64,000 nucleotides of DNA. It comes from Grammothele lineata (Eukaryota; Basidiomycota; Agaricomycetes; Polyporales; Polyporaceae). The position numbers were made by a program, and so were the translations under genes. The stretch is taken from positions 114,205-178,204 of the forward strand of contig NDFF03000323.1 of the NCBI GenBank assembly GCA_002150815.3, given 5' to 3'. This document shows positions 22,106 through 33,704 of the stretch, one piece after another (positions within the stretch are counted from its first letter, which is position 1; each line of letters opens with the position of its first letter). The notes under the pieces are model-generated. The model was not told the DNA's origin, did no database searches, and was given only the letters and a program-made list of their open reading frames with translations.

Positions 22106-25100
22106 ACCGCTGACTTCAGGGGAACCGCGCGTCATCTGAAGAGAAAAAGCGTCAACTGAAGAGGTTCCGCGGATGGAAGTGAACTCGGTACCTGGAGATC
22201 ATGCCCCTGCTTTCGACGCAACAGGAAGGAACAGGTGATGACAGGGAATAGGCGGGAACAGCGTCAAAGATTGTCAAAGACCGAAGCGAGCTGTGTTGGA
22301 GCTGTAGTCAGGTGGCAATCATAACCACTACCGCTGTCCGTGCACGCCCAACGTGGATGTTAGTGTAATCAATGAATGATATGGCGCACTAAAGTGGGCC
22401 TTTTCGGTTCTCACATCATGGTCGTGACCCTGAGGGGATTGGACTCCGTCCGACGTTTACGGAGCGGCAGCATAAGAGGCGGCTGGGAAGAAAGTTAAGC
22501 CTCTGCTTATGATGGAACTGTCAGCGCGTGAGGCCGCTTGTGAAATGCAACCAGAACTCGCGATGTCGAAGCCCCTTCTAGGCCCTGATTGCGAAGCTCA
22601 TTGTCCTAACTGAGAATCGTGTTCAACATCCGGAGTGTGAATGCTACGAACCTGATACTTACAAATGTGCGGAGAACGGTCGCGCGGATCACAACAAAAA
22701 CGATGAGTGTCGAGTCCTGCTACTCACACCGGAACAATTGCCGGCCGAAGGTATACAGTTTACGTCCGCACGTAGTCACTGTCGGTCCCGAGAATATGAA
22801 TACCTTGAGGGGCTGTCCCATGGCTTTATTGGCTGCACGGAGACTTTCTCCTATTCCATCGACGTGGAAGGCTTGCGAGGTGGCCCTTCTTGTTGGTTCC
22901 TCTCTCTCGATAGGCAGCTAATGTCCGGCTTGTTGTGCCGGGCGTCGTCTATGCCAAACGTCACGTCAGACCTTGCAATTTGGCACTGCTGCCGAATATT
23001 GATCGGTGACGCGATGCGACGTCTATACTGCATCAACTGAGAAGACAGAGAACGCGCCGTTCATTGGCGTCGACTCGCGAGTCGTGTTGGAGCGCTCGGA
23101 ATCGGTACCGTTTGCCGTGAACGTGAACGACGTTAGCAAGCCGTCTGGTCATCAACGTGCTGGATTCGTCAAATCAGAGCATGCACGATGTATCAACGGA
23201 CAGGTACGACAGGAGGGCGGTAACATCAACTCACTAGATGAACCTAAACACAGCCGCCTTCAAGTCATGACAGTCAGTGCGCGCCACGAGCGACGCCAAT
23301 CAGTAGTGTATGTGTCCGCACGCAGTCGCGGGGCGCTGAATCTTCAGCCACTATTCCGACTTGCTGCCTGTGTGTCCCTGAGTTCGAGCTCGTGCTCACG
23401 TACGCAAGGCTGGGCAAGCTCCAGAATACGGGCCCGTCGGGCCGCCCAAAAGAAAGTTCGTGACTAGCTTCTAAAGGTTAATACAATGCGACCTATGGTA
23501 GAAGCGTCTCCTGGCTCGAGGCCAAGAATTATGGTGTGACCAGGCCCGGAGAGCGCAAACCGTATCTTCCTTGTGCAGGAGACCGGACTCGATGTTGCCG
23601 CTGAGGAAAGGCTAGAAGTTGCAGGGTGAGTACAAGATGACATCACGCCCGTACTTGGATCGTTTGAGCCATCTGGAAGCGGCACGGAACTCACATGCAT
23701 GACCACCTGCAAACCATGAGCGCCATTTCGCTAGGTCCAGACTTTCGGCTTGGCTGGCTTGGGTGCAATGAGAACTCCAAAAGGTCCACCCACCATCATC
23801 GCAATGGTGGAAACGGCATAACCCAGGCAAAACGGCGGAAGGGCAAGTCTCCATATGCTGGGGCGCAATGAGCGCGTCGCCGGCCGTTTCGGACTTCGGA
23901 TCGGGTTTGTACGCACGTTGCTCCTTGCCCTTGGCGCAATGACGCGTCATGTGGTGCAGCGGCTCCAACACTGGGTATAGCGCCTTGGGGGCTTAGAACA
24001 TCGAGACTCTTTTTGAGCGCATATTCAGGACGACTCACCGCTAACTTGTTATGGTGGCCCACGTGTTGGACGACAAATTGATGTTGATGTTGAGGCTGCC
24101 AAACGGCAACCGGATTGTTTGAATCTCAGTACTCTGGGGCAGGAGCTACGGATGTTTAGGCTACGTGTGTGAAACCGCCTACTTCAACGACTCTTGTCGC
24201 ACAGTGCTGCTACCAGTGTGGAAGATGGTGAGGGAAATTGATCGATACTGGCACAAGCAAAGTCGTGCGCGGGTTAAGGACGGGACGTGGATTCGGGTTG
24301 CAGTAGTATTCGCACAGCCCAAAATTGTAGCTGCTGCTCACGCATTGCGTTCCAGCTACATGATACTCATCGTCATTGGGGGCAGAAGGAATTAGTATCG
24401 AAAATGGACCGACCGATGTTGTTCAGGCTGGCACTGAATTCACAGTGTTGCGCATCTTCTTAAAGTGATGGTTTCTTTGAGCCATTAATTAGATCGATAC
24501 ATAACTTTCGAAGCAGACAGGTGTAGATAGACCTGAAAAGATACTACGGGCTCAGGGATGATGAGGGTCTACAACAAACGTAACGGAGGCATCATCGGGC
24601 GTCAGCGAACTTGGGCGCTCCCTGAATCACAGAGAGACCCCGGATACCTGAATGTCTTTAGGTTCATGGGGGCTCTACTACTGCCAGCTCGTGCGGAACT
24701 CGACTCTACTCGACCTCCAACTGAAACACGACTCCTAAGTCTACCTCAGTACGTACTGCGATTTATGATCGACCCCAAATACCCACCAGTCCACTGTCTC
24801 CGCCAAATCTTCGAAGCAAGGCGAACGTCTGTCAACGAAACTCACGCGTAATCACCGTCGGTCCCTGGAGAAATGTGCTATAAAAACCTCCGAGGAAGAG
24901 GGTGACGGAACAGATGCTATAAAGGTGTAGACTCGGTGCCTGGCTGCCGCTATGTACTCCCCGTTCTTACAGCAGGCGCAAATGATGGATGGTCGGGTAT
25001 CGCAAGTGCCAAACCCTACGCCGAACCCGGGCGACATCGTAGAATTGTCGCCAGCCGTGAACGTTCAACAATCATCTCAACATCAAGCACGGGCTAAAAT

Positions 25101-25356
25101 TGAACATGAAGAAAAAAATGCGGTACCTTCTCCTATGACGGCCGGCGATGCGATGTCTCATAGTTAGTTCCTGTGGACCCGACTGGTTATTCCAGCCCCG
25201 TGAAAGCCGCGCCTATACAACGAACAAGCGACGTCATCAGCTGGAACATGGACAACATACGGGCGCGACGTCGAACCGAATGCGTACCAGACGTACCCAA
25301 CTGCAGCCGATCCGTGTTCCTTGAATACCATTAGGCAGCGCCCGCGTACCCATTAA
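22106..25356. other. 3.2-kb stretch with no supported gene
   Basis: Only short unrecognised open frames. A perfect 14-bp palindrome CGACTCGCGAGTCG sits at 23071-23084. The region is less GC-rich than the genes around it and may be old repeat DNA. The last 200 bp are the 3' flank of the minus-strand P450. Confidence 0.45.
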
Positions 25357-27946
25357 TCAACCTCGACGTGCGCCAACAGATAGCCTCCGAACGTTCAACC
25401 ACAGCTCCGACTTGCTCTTGGGGTCGGGGCTCGCGCTCGGGTACGTAATGCCGGACATGTTCCAGAAGACGGGCTTCTTGTCGAGGAGCTCGAAGGCGAA
25501 ATTCGCGACGAGCTCCGAGAGCACGACCTCTGCGACGGGCGCCGCTCGCGTGTGAGACTGAGGGCAAGAGACGGAGAGGAGGGGGGGAACAGGACGTACT
25601 CATCTCGAGCAGGGAGAAGGTCATGCCGCTGTAAGAGTGCCAACGGTCGTTGGTACACCTCAATGCGCGTTCACGGTCACTCACATGCACGACCGCCCAC
25701 CGCCCAGGAACGTCATCCTATCCCACCCCACGCACATCAGCATTAGCACCAGCTCGAGCCACAGCGCGCTTATCTCAACGACGAGAACGCACATATTAGA
25801 GTACACCCCGGGCAGAGCGGCCTCCTCGACTGCGCGGGGCAGCGGCGCGAGCCAGCGCTCGGGGCGCCACTCGCACGCGTCGGGGCCCCAGAGCGCGCGT
25901 TGGCGGTTGCTTGCCATGATGCCGACGACGACGTTCGTACCGCGCGGGACGACGAGGGAGGGGAGTGTTTTACCACGTGTGGTGCGCAGTGGGCGCGCGA
26001 GCGGGAGAACGGCATCTTTCATGGTACTAGAGATACGGAGGGCACGGGTACCCCTCAGTGTGAGCCATGCGCTAAATTGAGGGGAGAGGGAGGCGACGTA
26101 CCCGCGAAACGTTTGAGGCGCAGGGGCATACCTGGACAGAAACATATGAGCCGAAGACCATCGGAAGGGTATGGAGGGGAAGACATACAGCCTCAGTGTC
26201 TCCTTGCACACCGCGTCGAAGTAGGGCAGAGCATGGAGCTGTTCGTACGTGAGGTCGCCATGTGCGCGCGCCTCCAAAATCTCGCTACGGAGCTTATCTT
26301 GAACGTCTGGATGCTGCGCAAGGAGATGCAGGACGCGCGCCATCGTGTTTGACGTCGTGTCCATCGCGGCGAAGAGAATTGACCTGATCCAGATGGTTGG
26401 AGTGAGCGAGCGCAGGTGAAGCCTGAGATCCGAAGTATACTGACGACATTTGGGCGACCAGCTGCTCATCCGGTAATCTATCCTCTTCCGAGGCGCGCAT
26501 ATTCGCTCTCACTGTGAAGTATATACTGCACCATCAGTTCCACCCCACGAAGAGCAACGCATGAGCACGCACACAGAATGCTGATAATGTCCTTCCCCTC
26601 GCCACTTCCCTTGCCGTTCTCGACAGCGTTCTTCTTTTCACGGAAGATCTCGTTCGAGCGCGCATGCAGTATGTCTGAGATGTGCAACATCCGCTGTATA
26701 GTGCCTAGCGGAATGTGCTCGACGAGGAATCGACGGAGCCATGCGGGGCCTAACGAAGCCACGAGCGGCGACAGCTGCCGGAGGAGGATCATCTGTGGGC
26801 ACGTAGACTCCGGGCTACACCATGAACCAATTTCCTCGTTAGTGAGAAAAGACAAATTCGGCGTGCATATGGAGAGGACTCACGCGTAGCGCTTGACTGC
26901 GTCAGCATATGCGTCCGCAACGTCTTCAGTGAGTGGGTCGAACGAGTACCCGATCGCGGTCTGGCCGATCAGCTCGAGCGCAGCACGCGCCATCCAATCC
27001 ATGACGTCTACCGCGCCTTCGCCCGTAGGTGTGCGCAGCGCGATGGCGTCCACAAGCTGTGAGAGAAGGTTAGCGTGGCGACGATGATAGCTCTCAGCGG
27101 TTCAAGAGCGGAGAAGATGTGAAGTTTGCGTGGGCCGGTTGGACCAAATGACGCGCTTAAAGCCGTATATGGGAACGCGCTCGGCCACTATGAGGTGAGG
27201 CAGTGCTAAGAGGTATCACCGGCCGCATCTACGGTCCACGCGAATGAGCGGCATGAGTGGAAAACTCGCCTTGTGGGTGACGGCGTAAAACACAGGCACG
27301 AGACCACGTAGGTGTTCGGCAGAGAACGCAGGCGTGAGCATCTTTCGTTGCTTGCGATGGAGGTCGCCTGTAAGCAGATGCATGAGTCGATGGTACGGAT
27401 ACACCGACCGGGGCAAGGACGCACCGCTGACCGATAATAGTCCGGGTCCAAGCGCGATTAGGTTGCTTCTGAACAAATCGTTAGGTGTCGGGTATCTCGG
27501 ATGTACTGCCAGACGTACTGAATATACCAGGGAAGCTCGTCATAAGTATGATGCTCCCGAAGTATATGTCGCAGAGCAAGCGGATCGTGCACGTAAAGCC
27601 ATGGTTCCTATATGAGATATGTTGCTCAGTTTCAAGCTCGCACAACTTCTTGAAACGACTTGCTCTGAAGAGTCCGTGTATCTTCACAACTGACCCGTAG
27701 TCCTCAGCTAGGGAAGCGTGGAAGTCCCAAGCCTGGGTGTCCAATAGCTGACCCAAATTTCCTGTCGGGCCGTTGAGTATATCAGAGACTCGAATACATT
27801 TCGAAGCTATGATATCCTGGCTGACCAGTGATCGGCGAAAGGGGCGGTGGGCCGGGCACGTCGTCCAACGGGGATTTCGCATAGAACTTGCGGACGAATC
27901 TCCACACGAGCCACGTCAAGCTGACAAGCGCGATGTAAGCAAACAT
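25357..27946 (-). CDS. Cytochrome P450 monooxygenase (second family, many exons)
   Basis: A microsomal P450 of a family distinct from the tandem array, broken into about a dozen exons; exon 1 is 27946-27826. In order I see the anchor FAYIALVSLTWLVWRFV, the hinge DVPGPPPLSPITGN, then HDPLALRHILREH. Next come GPGLLSVSGDLHRKQRKM with the basic C-helix, the I-helix FAAMDTTSN, KETLRLYAPAPQTFRG, a WRPERW segment, and the heme loop FLGGGRSCIGMTFSLLEM. It ends KSELWLNVRRLSVGARRG. Several splice sites were chosen so that these motifs join in phase; the final intron acceptor was placed at GTCGCAG to give LEMKVVLSEL. The pattern resembles the PAH-inducible (CYP5136-like) P450s of white-rot fungi, from memory and unsearched. 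Substrate unknown. No stop or frameshift found. Confidence 0.85.
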
Positions 27947-28808
27947 CGTAGTCGACGAGAAGCTGGAGGAGGGAGCGGTTGTTGTTCCAGGAAGTTCTAT
28001 GAGGCCACTTACCCGCAGATTTATATGATGTCGAGACACGGGAATTGTTGCCCAGGTGATCTGCGTCAGGGCCCCGGTCAGCAAGCCTCCGCCTTGCTTA
28101 TCTGGCGGGCGTGTCATATATCACGACATACGCCGCCTAGTCGCATCGCAGGTGGCGAGTACAAGTAAGTAGAGTGTAACCGTCCACAAGGGAAGAATCG
28201 CGCGGAGGAAAATCTAAGAAAAGAAGCGACCGGCGATTGCGCCAACGTGAGACATGCTAAGGTCCTGCCCGAGCTCCACAGGGGTACACGAGCGAACCAG
28301 ATCAAATACGGCGGTTCCCTATGTCGTCACCATGTACTGCGTCGGCGCGGATGTAGTGAGGACGTCTCTATTGCGGAGTTAGCCCGTTGAGAATTGTAGA
28401 GAAATATTCAATTGGGCCCCAGTCGGTGCTACCAAATCCCCTTGATGCAAGGAAGATCCGTTAGGATTGGCTTGCTACTTGTATTCAAGGGTTCGGGTGT
28501 ACGATGATGCAGGGAAAGCCTTCCGTAAAGCTGCGTGGAAGAAGAAAATGCTACGACGTCCCTGCATGGATCATCGTCAAGACCAAAAGACACGACCTTC
28601 CGAGCCGCCCATCGGACCGGTGCATAACGCTTAGACGCCGACGCCCGGCGTCTGCCGCTCTTCCGTCCACTCTCTCGGCCAGCGGCAGCAACATCCAGGC
28701 CTCGTCAGTCGCTGCTACCGCTTGCGTCGATCTTTCTCTTGTCGCCGACTTGCGTCAACTCTTATTTCGGTCACGTCATTGCTCCCCTCTTTCCCCTCCT
28801 CTCCACAC
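27947..28808. other. Divergent intergenic region, P450 to Atg43-like gene
   Basis: No gene recognised. The right end (28640-28808) is CT-rich and is probably the promoter and leader of the plus-strand gene. Confidence 0.45.
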
Positions 28809-29537
28809 ATGACCGACGCCCACCCAGCACTCTCCGGAGCCGCGCCCGCGGAGCCCTACCCCACCCGCGACCCGTCCCACCTCGCCGCGCCCGCCGAGCG
28901 CGAGCTCTTCCACCGCCTCCAGACCCTCGACGACATGCTCCGCGCGTCGGAAGACGCAGATGCGCGTTATCGCGCTGCAGCGGCTGCACGGGCTCAGGAG
29001 CACGAACGGAGGAGGCGTGTCCCGCCCATGCCGGACCTCCGCTTCGAGTATAGCTACACGAAGAGCGTCGCACAACATATCTCGGTTGAACGCGCTCCTG
29101 CGGCTCAGAGTGAGAAGGGCAAGGAGAAGGCTACGGGAGGGGAGGAAGAGGCGGGGGCTGAGGGTGAAGGCGAGGCAGAGACCGGGCACCACGCGGTGGG
29201 AGCGTACGCGGGCGAGGTCGTGCGTGTGCAGTGGGGACGGGTCATTTGGATCACGACGAGGGACCAGGTGCTGAGTCCGCTCCTTCAGGGAGCAGTATGG
29301 TGCGTCCTCCCTGGCATTCCATGGACCTGTTACTAAGACGAACGGACAACCCATAGGGGAGTCGCCGGTCATTTCCTTCGTCCCCTCGGTGCGTCAATCG
29401 GTGCGCATATAAGCGCATGGTGGGCCCGTGGGGGACGCAAGGATACGCCAGAAGTCGAAGGCAACTTTGCGCAGTGGTTGCGCAACTCGATCAAGAGCCT
29501 CTTGTCCCCTACACCAGCATCCAGCTACACCCGATGA
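28809..29537 (+). CDS. DUF1770 / Atg43-like protein (candidate mitophagy receptor)
   Basis: A 223-residue protein in two exons, 28809-29299 and 29357-29537. The diagnostic stretch is PPMPDLRFEYSYTKSVAQHI, the core of the fungal DUF1770 family; in fission yeast a member of this family, Atg43, is a mitochondrial outer-membrane receptor for selective autophagy (from memory). A low-complexity Glu/Gly/Ala segment follows. Then VQWGRVIWITTRDQVLSPLLQGAVWGVAGHF contains a moderately hydrophobic stretch that could insert in a membrane. The N-terminal half is predicted helical and charged. The family match is good; the mitophagy role in this fungus is inference. It converges with PIG-L, leaving only 95 bp between stops. 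Confidence 0.72.
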
Positions 29538-29632
29538 TATTATAGGAACGGATAGATCTATTGTACATGTGAAGATATCGTACACGGACGCATGGACTCA
29601 GAAGTTAATGACTCCGGAGAAGTGAACGGACG

Positions 29633-30669
29633 TCAAGGCTCCGCATGGCTGGCTGTCTGCACTACGCTCGGTGGAACGAGCTCGGCCCACTCGTTCATCC
29701 ACATGTAACGCGAGAAAGAGACGTACAGCCAGCGGAACCACACCAGCTGCGACCAGTGCTGCCGCATTGCGCGGTGCGCTTGTGCAAATCCAGCGATGCT
29801 GGAAACAACTACGGGCCGCCGGTCCTTTTGATTGCCACTCGAGAATGGGAGCAGAGGGAACGCGGCGGGAAGCTTCTTCAGAAGCGGTGCCAGGAATCCG
29901 AGGTACTTCTCGTGCAGAGGAACGGTGATGAGTGTGAAGATATGTGGTGGTCGAGAGAATGCGCCCGTCTCAAGCATGCGTACGGCGCCGTTCGGCAGCG
30001 AGACATGATTCGAGTGCGAGGAAATGCCGTCGTGGTCGAATGTGAGGATCTAGAAGACACGCAAGAACGTATCAGCGTGACTCGCGCGATGCGAACGCAA
30101 GGGACAGGTCATATTAGTGCTCGAGACGTTGTGTACAAGAGCTGCAACATATTGGCAGAAAAAAGGGAATGCAACCAACGCACCGTTGTGATATGGTTTT
30201 CGACTACAAACGGCCGAAGGACGTCCGCAATGACGTCTGCGTCCCACACTGCGGTAATATTATCTTGCAAGTCTCTACAACACAAAAAATCATCAGCCAA
30301 AATCACGCGACAAGGAGGAACTCACGGTCTATCGAGTACCCATCGTCTTCCCCGCCCGACCCCAAGCTCGTCCAAGCTCCGGCCAAGCTCCTCGCGCCTC
30401 GTCTCCCCAAGGCCGTCCGCATTCCCAACGGAGAGGCAGAGCGAATAAAGCGTTGGTGGGGGTTCGAGAGTCTGAAGCGCAATGAGTGTGGGCGCAAAGA
30501 ACATGCATTCATCGTCCGGATGTGCGGTCAGGAGCAGGACGTTTGCAGGCTTGGCTGGGTTGACGGGCGTGGCGAGCAAGTCGAGATTCCATTGTGCGGG
30601 TTGTGAGAGGAGTGGGAACACGATAGATAGAACGAGGAAGACGAGCCATCCGTATGCTACGGAGGACAT
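29633..30669 (-). CDS. GPI12: N-acetylglucosaminyl-phosphatidylinositol de-N-acetylase (PIG-L/GPI12)
   Basis: Catalyses the second step of GPI-anchor synthesis, removing acetate from GlcNAc-PI on the cytosolic face of the ER. Exons on the minus strand: 30669-30326, 30274-30184, 30049-29633, giving 283 residues. The first 25 residues form the membrane anchor. The zinc-binding signature AHPDDECMFF is complete, and GNADGLGETRREEL follows as expected. A second metal-ligand region reads ILTFDHDGISSHSNH. The start MSSVAYGWLVF is chosen because it opens the anchor; another in-frame ATG lies seven codons upstream. Length and domain order are normal. A copy of a 38-40 bp dispersed repeat lies about 120 bp upstream. 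Confidence 0.93.
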
Positions 30670-32141
30670 CGTGGCCCACGTTGAGTGCACGGGTTGGAGG
30701 TCGTCTGAGGACTGTAGTACGGGCTAGTACGGGAGCAACTCTTGGCGCTGCTGAGCGGTGAGCACTACGGAGTTCCGGGGTCGTGTCACGTCTGTGGCTG
30801 AGGCGTGTGAGGTGTCCGAGGTCCAGCTGACACACCCATGACCGAACAGCCCGTGTCGCTGGTTTGACCATCTTTCATCTCTCCTCTATGGCAATATGCG
30901 ACTTTAGGAAGCCTCACACGAAAGCTCTCTTCAATATCTAACACGGTGTTAATACATCATGCAGTTCTCCACGACTCGGAGAAGTATGGGCCAAATCCTC
31001 CGGAACCGATGACCTCAAGGATACGTACGTGCCCAGCATCACACTGCTTCCGGGCATGTTGGGCGAGTAGAATAAGGACCACCACATTCGGAATCGGACG
31101 TCGCTCGAGCGAGTGCTCGCGTTTCAAACGCACATCAAATTGGCAGGCGCTGAAAGCGATCCCTCGAATTTCACCGTCGGGACTTGTTCGCATACTTACT
31201 CGACGCCCGAGGCTCCGAGTGTCAAGCAAGCAGCTCTATCTCCAGCATTTGCCTCAAGTACGGGTACCTGGTGTGCATTTGACGCTTCGTATCCACCAAT
31301 CGCCTTCAACTCCTAGGTAAGCCGAGGCATCCAGTCTGAACCGCGCTCGTGAAACGTGCCAACGCCTGTGCGGACGGCAGTGCGCTGACCCCCTCCGGCA
31401 GAGCGCTCATTATCGTACACCGTTGCCTTCGAGCTCTCCGACTTTGTGGTTGTGCATCGCTTCGTGTAGAGCGCGAGCACCCGTGAGCAATACGGTGCTC
31501 GGCTATCCTGGGGATACCATTGGCGGTCGCAGGTACACGCATCCTGCGCGGTCCAGGTGAGTATTTGCCTCCAGCTGGAGGGTCGTGATCCGCGGCAGGG
31601 GTCATTACCACCATCTTCTAACGCACCTGAGGCAGTACATCACCACTTTTGCTCGACGTACTTCGCGGCGATCCCGGAAGCCCACAATTAGTAGATCCAC
31701 TCATCAACTTCTTCATGCTTCTCCGGACCCGCTTGAGGCCCACGCAATCCTTGGCCTCCTCTGGATGCCCCATTCGTTTCATTGGCCCCCGGCAGGCGCA
31801 ATGGTAGCTTACGTGCCAGCCACGCCGTCCCTCACCGACCCATTTTGATGTCCCTGTACAGCCCACCAACTCATGGCCGCCCGACGTGCTTATTGATGGC
31901 GCCGGCGCTCTCCCTTGCCAATCGTTTGCCCCGCTGGCGAGATGGCGGTGCCCTCCCTCCGTTCTACTCCTTACGGGTTTAACCCGCTCTGCAGTTTTCT
32001 CGGTTACTAGCATCGGCGCCAGGGCCTGAGGATGCGGTCCGAGGCCAATCGGACGCGCAACGTTGCCGTCAGGGGTGAGCGCGACGCGCTCATGTCGCGT
32101 CGCATGCACTGTCCAGTGGGCAGGGCGGAGCGACGCGGGGG
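30670..32141. other. 1.5-kb intergenic stretch, PIG-L to DUF3455
   Basis: No supported gene. The long minus-strand frame 31618-32241 looks like chance: it is Arg/Gly-rich and covers the promoter of the DUF3455 gene. A dispersed repeat copy lies at 30787-30824. Confidence 0.45.
30787..30824. repeat. Dispersed short repeat, copy A
   Basis: CACGTCTGTGGCTGAGGCG followed by TGTGAGGTGTCCGAGGTCC. A close copy is at 40773-40812 and a more degenerate one near 36586-36614. Confidence 0.6.
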
Positions 32142-32147
32142 TATAAT
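32142..32147 (+). promoter_or_regulatory. TATA-like box of DUF3455 paralogue 2
   Basis: TATAAT, 159 bp before the start codon, followed by a strongly pyrimidine-rich leader (32190-32300). Confidence 0.4.
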
Positions 32148-32300
32148 AGCGGGGAACGAAGCACCCAGACTCTCTCCAGCGTCCTGCGCTTTCTCTTCCT
32201 CTTCCCCTTCCCTCCTGTTTTCTTCTCTTCGGAAGTTCCACGGTTCAGTTAATCTTCCTTAATTCTATCCCAACCCCTCACTCCAGCTACTCAGCCCATC

Positions 32301-33322
32301 ATGGTCGCTTTGATGAACGCCCTCCTCGCTGCCGCGGCGGCACGCTACAGCTCCTTGGGTTCTTCCACCTCTAAGGGTGCGATGAAGAACATGATGACCA
32401 CGAACGACTATTCGTCGTACAGCGCCCCGTCATCAGGGATCCCGACCGCCTGCTCTCTCCAGGGCTTCACCCCGCAGTTCCCGTCTGGCCAGTCCGCGCT
32501 CGTCGCGCCCACTCAGGCTGCCAGCTTCATCGGCCTCGCGTTCGGCGTGCAGAACTACACGTGCTCGAGCGCGAACAACTTCACGTAAGTGTCCTAGTGC
32601 TGACCTCTCCCTTACGCTCAATCGGCTGATCGTACCCAACCTGACAGTTCCACGGGCGCCGTCGCGGAGCTCATCGACGTCTCCTGCCTCGTCTCCGACC
32701 CCGGCTTCGCGACCATCCAGAACGACCTCTACACCGTCTGGACGAGCCTCGTCTCGTACCCCGTGCAGCTCATCATCGAATTCCTGCACCTCGTCGACCC
32801 GCCCGAGGTGCTCTGCCAGCACTACTTCGTCCCGAACCCGACGACGGGCAAGGGCCTCAGCCCCAAGTGGGACTTCACGTCTTCTGGGGCGTTTGAGGGC
32901 AACCCGGACGCGTTTATCGTCGCTCAGGGCAAGGGCAGCATCCCCGCGCCGACGAACTCGACGCGCGATGTTGCGTGGCTCGACGTGACGAAGGTGCAGG
33001 GCCAGATCGCGGACGAGGTATTCAGGTTCGACACTGTGGGCGGGCAGCCCCCGAAGACTGTGAGTACTTGGATGTTGTGGTGCGGGCGAGGAGCTGACAG
33101 CGCTTGCAGTGCGTGTACGGCCAGGACCAGGACATCTCCGTCAAGTATGTCTCGAAGTACAGTAAGTGATACGTCTGGTTCTTTTTAGGATGTTCACTGA
33201 CAGCAGTGGCTTTAGTCTTCTACGGCGGCTCGGCTAAGCCCACGATGGGCTCGGCCTCCTCATCGTCTTCATCCTACTCCTCGTCGTCCTCGTCCTACTC
33301 CTCGTCTTACTACGCCGCGTGA
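32301..33322 (+). CDS. DUF3455 protein, paralogue 2
   Basis: A 284-residue protein of unknown activity. Exons: 32301-32584, 32648-33059, 33110-33161, 33216-33322, with the same phases and the same 52-nt third exon as paralogue 1. Conserved segments are SALVAPTQAASFIGLAFGVQNYTC, VAELIDVSC, HYFVPNP, LSPKWDFTS, FRFDTVGGQPPKTC and DISVKYVSKY. The N-terminus is Ala-rich and could be a weak signal peptide. Unlike paralogue 1 it has an inserted Ser/Tyr-rich stretch after the N-terminus and a C-terminal Ser/Tyr-rich tail ending SSSYYAA. All its introns are GT-AG. The role is unknown; the strong CT-rich leader hints at high expression. Confidence 0.88.
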
Positions 33323-33704
33323 ACACGAACCTGCTCATGGATCACCTGCATGATGTGGTTGAGATTGGTTGAGTGAAGTTACCACTTCTGCGCGTCGACA
33401 CAATGTAGCCCTTTATTTTCTCTTCAGTTTCTAGTTACTTTACTACCTTGGACTTTCGTCAGACGCGCCTTCGTACTTTGTATCCCTTACGTGGTCATGT
33501 TATGCCTGATAATATACACACTCGTTACTACTGAGTGGTACGCGGGAGGCGTGCCAGACTTGTGCTATTCACGATACGACGCCGCGACATCATTCTTGAC
33601 CGGAACATCGATCACGGCGTACAGAGTCGTTCGAGTGCAAGAGCGCCGGGACTTTCGTGCTACGAATACATGTCTGAGGCGATTGGACTATAGAGGCAAA
33701 GGCT
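33323..33704. other. Intergenic region, DUF3455 to P450 copy 1
   Basis: Convergent 3' flanks with AT-rich sequence around 33410-33520. No gene seen. Homology with the flank of copy 2 begins near 33691, just before the copy 1 stop. Confidence 0.5.

Noticed and set aside
31618..32241. A 207-codon minus-strand frame as a gene
   Set aside because: It covers the CT-rich promoter of the DUF3455 gene and reads as its low-complexity complement.
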